From: Hyphomicrobiales bacterium
GTDB lineage: Bacteria > Pseudomonadota > Alphaproteobacteria > Rhizobiales > Rhizobiaceae
Direction of reading: 5' to 3'
Assembly: GCA_900469615.1 (NCBI GenBank)
Contig: UBYA01000003.1
Location: forward strand, 1 to 64,000
DNA: 64,000 nucleotides
The position numbers were made by a program, and so were the translations under genes. A model generated the notes under the pieces. That model was given only the letters and a program-made list of their open reading frames with translations, was not told the DNA's origin and searched no databases. Of this stretch, positions 60,236-64,000 are shown piece by piece. Within the stretch, counting starts at the first letter, position 1. Each line of letters starts with the position of its first letter.

Positions 60236-61248
60236 CCAGCACATCCGGCCCGGCCAGGAAAAATCCCTATTATCAGGGTCCGGTTTCCGATCACTTCGAC
60301 GGTCGACGCTTCTTCAATCCCGGCGGCGTCGAGCCGGGCGGGGCCTTCGATCTCCTGCGCTGGCAGTTAGGCGGCGGCCGGGTGCGCTGGCCCAATCCCG
60401 TCATAAGCGCGTTTCCTCCGGCCAAACCCGACCGGCACGTCTTCGGCGAACAGATGCGGGTGACGATGGTCGGTCATGCCTCGATGCTTTTGCAGATCGC
60501 CGGACTGAATATCTTGACCGATCCGGTCTGGTCGGAGCGGGTCAGCCCCTTCCGGTCGGTCGGGCCGAAGCGGGTGGTGCCGCCCGGCATCCGCTTCGAG
60601 GATTTGCCGCATATCGACCTCGTGCTGGTGACGCATAATCACTACGACCACCTCGATCTCGCCACGCTTGGCCGCCTGCAGCAGGCGCACCGGCCGAAAA
60701 TCGTCACGCCGCTCGGCAACGACACGATCATCCGCCGCGCGGTTCCCGACGCCGACATCACCGTGGTCGACTGGGGCAACCGCATCGCCGTCAAGGCCGG
60801 CGTGACGATCGATGCCGAACCATGCCATCACTGGTCGGCGCGCGGCATGGGCGACCGGCGCATGGCGCTCTGGGCCGCATTCGTGCTCACCACGCCAGCG
60901 GGCAAGATCTATCACGTCGGCGACACCGGCTTTCACGGCGGCATCAACTACGAGGCGGCGGCTGGCAAGCATGGCGGTTTCCGCCTCGCGATCCTGCCGT
61001 TCGGCGCCTATGAGCCGCGCTGGTTCATGAAGGGCCAGCATCAGAATCCGGAGGAGGCGGTGAGGGGCATGAAGCTCTGCAACGCCGCCTATGTCGCCGG
61101 GCATCACTTCGCGACCTTCCAGCTGACGGATGAGGGCATCGATGCGCCTGTTCAGGCGCTGGATACCGCGCTGAAGGCCGAGGGCGTGGAGCCGGATCGC
61201 TTTCGCCCGCTCCGGGCAGGGGAAGTTTTTGACGTGCCTGTTGGCTGA
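60232..61248 (+). CDS. Metallo-beta-lactamase-fold hydrolase, NAPE-PLD-like
   Basis: Zinc hydrolase of 338 residues. THNHYDHLD gives the HxHxDH metal site, and the later His and Asp ligands are in CHHWSARG and HVGDTGFHGG. The N-terminal MVGHASMLLQIAGLNILTDP and GPKRVVPPGI segments are typical of N-acyl-phosphatidylethanolamine phospholipase D-like proteins and their bacterial relatives (RomA/YddR). It could release N-acylethanolamines or act on other lipids. Start overlaps the upstream gene by ATGA. Confidence 0.85.
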   Translation: MTSTSGPARKNPYYQGPVSDHFDGRRFFNPGGVEPGGAFDLLRWQLGGGRVRWPNPVISAFPPAKPDRHVFGEQMRVTMVGHASMLLQIAGLNILTDPVWSERVSPFRSVGPKRVVPPGIRFEDLPHIDLVLVTHNHYDHLDLATLGRLQQAHRPKIVTPLGNDTIIRRAVPDADITVVDWGNRIAVKAGVTIDAEPCHHWSARGMGDRRMALWAAFVLTTPAGKIYHVGDTGFHGGINYEAAAGKHGGFRLAILPFGAYEPRWFMKGQHQNPEEAVRGMKLCNAAYVAGHHFATFQLTDEGIDAPVQALDTALKAEGVEPDRFRPLRAGEVFDVPVG

Positions 61249-61270
61249 GGGGCGCTGCGGGACTGAAAGA

Positions 61271-61410
61271 ACCTTCTCCCCTCGGCGGAGAAGGTGGCCC
61301 GAAGGGTCGGATGAGGGGGCTAACCATCTTGAAGCCGCGACTTTCGTAATCCGGCAGCTCCTCCCGCCTCATCCGCCTGTCGGCACCTTCTCCCCGAGGG
61401 GGGAAAAGGT
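61271..61410. repeat. Paired inverted mosaic repeat (RIME-like)
   Basis: CCTTCTCCCCTCGGCGGAGA with GGATGAGG on the left (61272-61318) and the reverse complement arrangement CCTCATCCGCC ... CCTTCTCCCCGAGGGG on the right (61367-61408) form two large inverted copies around a 50-bp centre. Smaller palindromes lie within each copy. This is the layout of the Rhizobium-specific intergenic mosaic elements. It lies between two convergent genes. Confidence 0.75.
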
Positions 61411-61438
61411 TGCGCGGCCGCCTTAGGGGCATCGCGCC

Positions 61439-61882
61439 CTACTGTCTAATTTCGGGCTCGACCAGTTTCGCCAGATTGACCAGCGATTCCTGCCAGCCGA
61501 GATAGCAGGCTTCCGGCGGAATGACGTCGGGCACGCCGGCCTGGGTGATGTTGACCTCGGTGCCGACGAGAACCCTCTTCAAGATCACGGTCACTTCCAT
61601 TTCGCCGGGGAGGTTGGGGTCGTCGAACTTGTCGGTGTAGCGCACCAGCTCGCCCGGGATCAGCTCGCGGAAATCGCCGCCAAAGGCATGGCTTTCGCCC
61701 GTCGTGAAATTGCGGAACGACATTTTGAACGTGCCGCCGACGCTCGGCTCGAGATGATGCACGGTGCAGGCAAAGCCGTTCGGCGGCAGCCACTTGGCAA
61801 GTGCATCCGCTTCGATGAATGCGCGATAGACCTTTTCCGGGCTGGTGGCGAGGACGCGGTGCAGGCGTATGGTATTCGGCAT
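61439..61882 (-). CDS. SRPBCC/AHSA1-family protein
   Basis: Small protein of 147 residues with a START-like (SRPBCC) fold: RLHRVLATSPEKVYRAFIEA, then ALAKWLPPNGFACTVHHLEP and GGTFKMSFRNF. The C terminus holds ITQAGVPDVIPPEACYLGWQESL, as in the AHSA1 (Hsp90 activator-like) group. Such proteins bind hydrophobic ligands; function is not established. The start at 61882 (MPNTIRLHRV) is the natural one, with TTG two codons earlier. Confidence 0.87.
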   Translation of the reverse strand: MPNTIRLHRVLATSPEKVYRAFIEADALAKWLPPNGFACTVHHLEPSVGGTFKMSFRNFTTGESHAFGGDFRELIPGELVRYTDKFDDPNLPGEMEVTVILKRVLVGTEVNITQAGVPDVIPPEACYLGWQESLVNLAKLVEPEIRQ

Positions 61883-62158
61883 TGTCAAAATCCTTCTGGT
61901 TTGACGGAGTGGACGAGCCTAGGACGGGTGAGGTTTCGGCAATCCGACACGGCGAATGATTTTTTTGAAGATAGGTCGGCGTCCGACGATTCCTATGAAG
62001 CAGAGTGGAGCAACAGGCCGGCGACACTCTCATGCTGACGACTTCAATCAGCGGCAGGCCGTAGCACAATAATCGATCGCAGTTTGTGCATACATCTTGA
62101 ACTAACAACCGATGGTACATGATATGATTCGTAGATAAGTTTCGATGGCGGTTGTTTG

Positions 62159-62758
62159 ATGGGCGGATCTGGGGACTGGAGAAGCAAGCACATCCTGATA
62201 AGAGCGGCTGTGCTTTTGAGTTTTGGCTGGATTATCTTCTGCCTACTAATTGTGATCCTTTTTGTGATCTGTACCGGGGTCGCAGGCTATCGCTTCCTTC
62301 CCTCGACGGAATGGATAGCATCAATAGGTTGGCAGGGTGTCGCAGTGGGCGTGGGAACCGGGCTGCTTTTGTTCTGTCTAGTGTTGGCTGGCGCCACCAG
62401 GCAGTTGCAAAACGGAACGTATGAACAGGGGTTGAAGCCGGTTCTGGGCATCCTGTTTTCTCCAGTTCTCGGTTACTTTGGAGGCTATATGGTGGGGGTC
62501 ATGGCTTGGCCTATGATGCTGGCCTTGGTCGTTGGGCATCATGCAGAGCTTTCATATACGGTCGGTCGCGCCGACAACCACTATGAAAAGCATTGCTATT
62601 CGCCCTTGCAGCTTCAGGGGCTTATAATCGGTTTCGACAAAGTGTGCGGTGTGTCAGACGAATTCAGGAAAGGCCTTGCGACCGGTACCCATATCATCGT
62701 TGCCGGCCACGGTACTCGTTACGGTCTCTTTGCGACGGAGTTGCGTAGATCCGACTAG
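62159..62758 (+). CDS. Unknown membrane protein
   Basis: Protein of 199 residues with about three hydrophobic helices (near 13-43, 56-77 and 92-122) and a polar C-terminal part ([19 protein letters not shown]). No family is recognised. The surrounding DNA from 61960 to 62850 is visibly poorer in G and C than its neighbours and codon use differs, which suggests recent acquisition. It has no good ribosome binding site. The next gene, dapF, is unrelated. Confidence 0.55.
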   Translation: MGGSGDWRSKHILIRAAVLLSFGWIIFCLLIVILFVICTGVAGYRFLPSTEWIASIGWQGVAVGVGTGLLLFCLVLAGATRQLQNGTYEQGLKPVLGILFSPVLGYFGGYMVGVMAWPMMLALVVGHHAELSYTVGRADNHYEKHCYSPLQLQGLIIGFDKVCGVSDEFRKGLATGTHIIVAGHGTRYGLFATELRRSD

Positions 62759-62868
62759 CACTCAGCCTACGCATGGTTCGCCGCACCACGTCGCAAGCCA
62801 TCATCCCACTGGTAATTCCCCCGCAATTCCGCCATATACAGCTCGAAAACACGGACGGACATGGCATC

Positions 62869-63774
62869 ATGAGCAATACGGTCGAATTCGCGAGGATGAA
62901 CGGGCTTGGCAACAAGATCCTGGTCGTCGACATGCGCGGCCGCAAGGATGTGGTGACGCCTGCGGCGGCGATTGCGCTCAATGCGGATCCGGCAACCCAG
63001 TTCGATCAGATCATGGCGATCCACGATCCGAAGCTGCAGGGCACGGACGCCTGGATCGATATTCTGAACTGCGATGGCACTAAGGCGCAGGCCTGCGGCA
63101 ATGGCACGCGCTGCGTCGTGCAGGCGCTGGCCGCCGAAACCGGCAGGAAGGCCTTCACCTTCCAGACCGTCGCCGGCATTTTGAATGCCAGGGAGCATGA
63201 GGACGGCACGATTTCGGTCGATATGGGAAAGCCGGTCTTTGCCTGGGACAGGATTCCGCTTGCCGAGGAGTTTGCCGATACCAGCCGTATCGAACTGCAG
63301 ATCGGGCCGATCGACAACCCTATCCTGCATTCGCCTTCGGCAGCGTCGATGGGCAATCCGCATGCGATCTTCTGGGTGGACAAGGACCCGATGTCGTTCG
63401 ATCTCGATCGTTTCGGCCCGTTGCTTGAAAACCACCCGATGTTTCCCGAGCGCGCCAATATCACGCTGGCGCAGGTTCTCTCTCCGACGTTGCTGCGCAC
63501 CCGTACCTGGGAGCGCGGCGCCGGCCTGACGCTTGCCTGCGGTTCTGCCGCCTGCGCCTCCGCCGTCAGCGCCGCCCGCACCGGCCGTACCGGCCGAAAG
63601 GTGGCGATCGACGTTGCCTCCGCGCCGGCACCTGGCCGTCTCACCATCGAGTGGCGAGAGGGCGACGACCACGTCGTCATGACCGGACCTGCGGAATGGG
63701 AATGGTCCGGCAGGGTCGATCCGATCACCGGCCTTTGGGCGCGCGATGAAGAGCAGGGGGCTCAGGCGCGGTGA
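62869..63774 (+). CDS. dapF: Diaminopimelate epimerase
   Basis: PLP-independent epimerase of 301 residues for lysine and peptidoglycan synthesis. Both active-site cysteines are present in matching motifs: [10 protein letters not shown] and [12 protein letters not shown], with the entry [15 protein letters not shown]. It interconverts LL- and meso-diaminopimelate. It is about 25 residues longer than E. coli DapF, as is usual in this group. ATG 62869 is preferred. It overlaps mtaB by GTGA. Confidence 0.96.
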   Translation: MSNTVEFARMNGLGNKILVVDMRGRKDVVTPAAAIALNADPATQFDQIMAIHDPKLQGTDAWIDILNCDGTKAQACGNGTRCVVQALAAETGRKAFTFQTVAGILNAREHEDGTISVDMGKPVFAWDRIPLAEEFADTSRIELQIGPIDNPILHSPSAASMGNPHAIFWVDKDPMSFDLDRFGPLLENHPMFPERANITLAQVLSPTLLRTRTWERGAGLTLACGSAACASAVSAARTGRTGRKVAIDVASAPAPGRLTIEWREGDDHVVMTGPAEWEWSGRVDPITGLWARDEEQGAQAR

Positions 63775-64000
63775 GCGGGGTCGAGGTCATTACCTTCGGC
63801 TGTCGTCTCAACACCTATGAATCCGAAGTGATGAGGGCCGAGGCGGAAAAAGCCGGGCTCAACAATGCCATTCTGGTCAATACCTGTGCCGTAACGGGCG
63901 AGGCCGTGCGTCAGGCACGCCAGGCGATCCGCCGCGCGCGCCGCGACAATCCGCATGCCCGCATCATCGTGACGGGTTGCGCCGCCCAGACCGAGAAGCA
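63771..64000 (+). CDS. mtaB: tRNA threonylcarbamoyladenosine methylthiotransferase MtaB (N-terminal part, truncated by window)
   Basis: The first 76 codons of a radical-SAM methylthiotransferase. The N-terminal MTTase domain has the cluster cysteines in [15 protein letters not shown] (Cys11), [12 protein letters not shown] (Cys39) and [13 protein letters not shown] (third Cys). It makes ms2t6A at position 37 of ANN-decoding tRNAs. It starts with GTG overlapping the dapF stop (GTGA), so the two genes are coupled. The gene continues past the window end. Confidence 0.93.
   Translation, partial: MSGVEVITFGCRLNTYESEVMRAEAEKAGLNNAILVNTCAVTGEAVRQARQAIRRARRDNPHARIIVTGCAAQTEK

Overview
The window looks like chromosomal DNA of an alphaproteobacterium of the Rhizobiaceae (Rhizobium/Agrobacterium/Sinorhizobium group). 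The reasons are the high GC content, the block ffh - chorismate mutase - rpsP - rimM - trmD - rplS - leuC, a dapF-mtaB pair, a CenR-type regulator next to a cyclic-nucleotide-binding protein, the glnK-amtB pair behind a sigma54-like promoter, and mosaic intergenic repeats of the kind common in rhizobia. No phage, insertion sequence, CRISPR array, plasmid gene or rRNA was seen. One tRNA gene (Gly-GCC) is present. Genus and species cannot be fixed from the sequence alone. All family names below come from reading motifs and general similarity, without database searches.

Layout. 0-2.2 kb: a TctD/TctE-like two-component system. 2.2-7.8 kb: a surface-polysaccharide locus (flippase, double alpha/beta hydrolase, two glycosyltransferases). 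8-12.4 kb: lysine/pipecolate catabolism (stand-alone Lrp ligand domain, pipecolate oxidase, aminoadipate-semialdehyde dehydrogenase, piperideine-2-carboxylate reductase). 12.7-17.8 kb: a GH144-like glucanase, a TetR/DUF1348 pair with a NemR-like operator, and a DMT exporter divergent from a MocR regulator. 18-20 kb: a second OmpR/histidine kinase pair. 20.1-28.1 kb: nine tightly packed, mostly overlapping genes (HAD phosphatase, class III aminotransferase, ureohydrolase, two small SMR proteins, fatty acid desaturase, alpha/beta hydrolase with a Cys elbow, GNAT/FemAB-like acyltransferase, cyclopropane synthase). 28-44.9 kb: envelope and housekeeping genes (MipA, PAP2, tRNA-Gly, ProXp-ala, CnoX, Lon-N, Trm112, UbiH, TesB, GlnK-AmtB, FtsK, LolA, Xth, CenR, L,D-transpeptidase). 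45-49.9 kb: oxidoreductase, MFS and DMT exporters with LysR and MarR regulators. 50-59 kb: leuC, an amino-acid ABC transporter without its ATPase, and the translation/SRP genes. 59-64 kb: an unknown gene with an NAPE-PLD-like hydrolase, an SRPBCC protein, an orphan membrane protein, dapF and the start of mtaB.

The best candidate for an undescribed system is the 20.1-28.1 kb operon. It combines an amine-forming enzyme, an arginase-fold enzyme, an acyl/aminoacyl-transferase-like protein and two fatty-acyl-modifying enzymes with two half-sized transporters resembling the ArnE/ArnF lipid flippase. A histidine kinase with a very acidic periplasmic loop lies just upstream. I infer a pathway that makes, flips and remodels an amino-acylated or amine-bearing membrane lipid. 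The product is unknown and this reading is a hypothesis. Several regulatory sites are visible in the sequence: a pair of palindromes between marR and its target exporter, a NemR-like box, direct repeats at the mocR promoter, NtrC-like and sigma54-like sites before glnK, and a terminator-like hairpin in the ffh leader.
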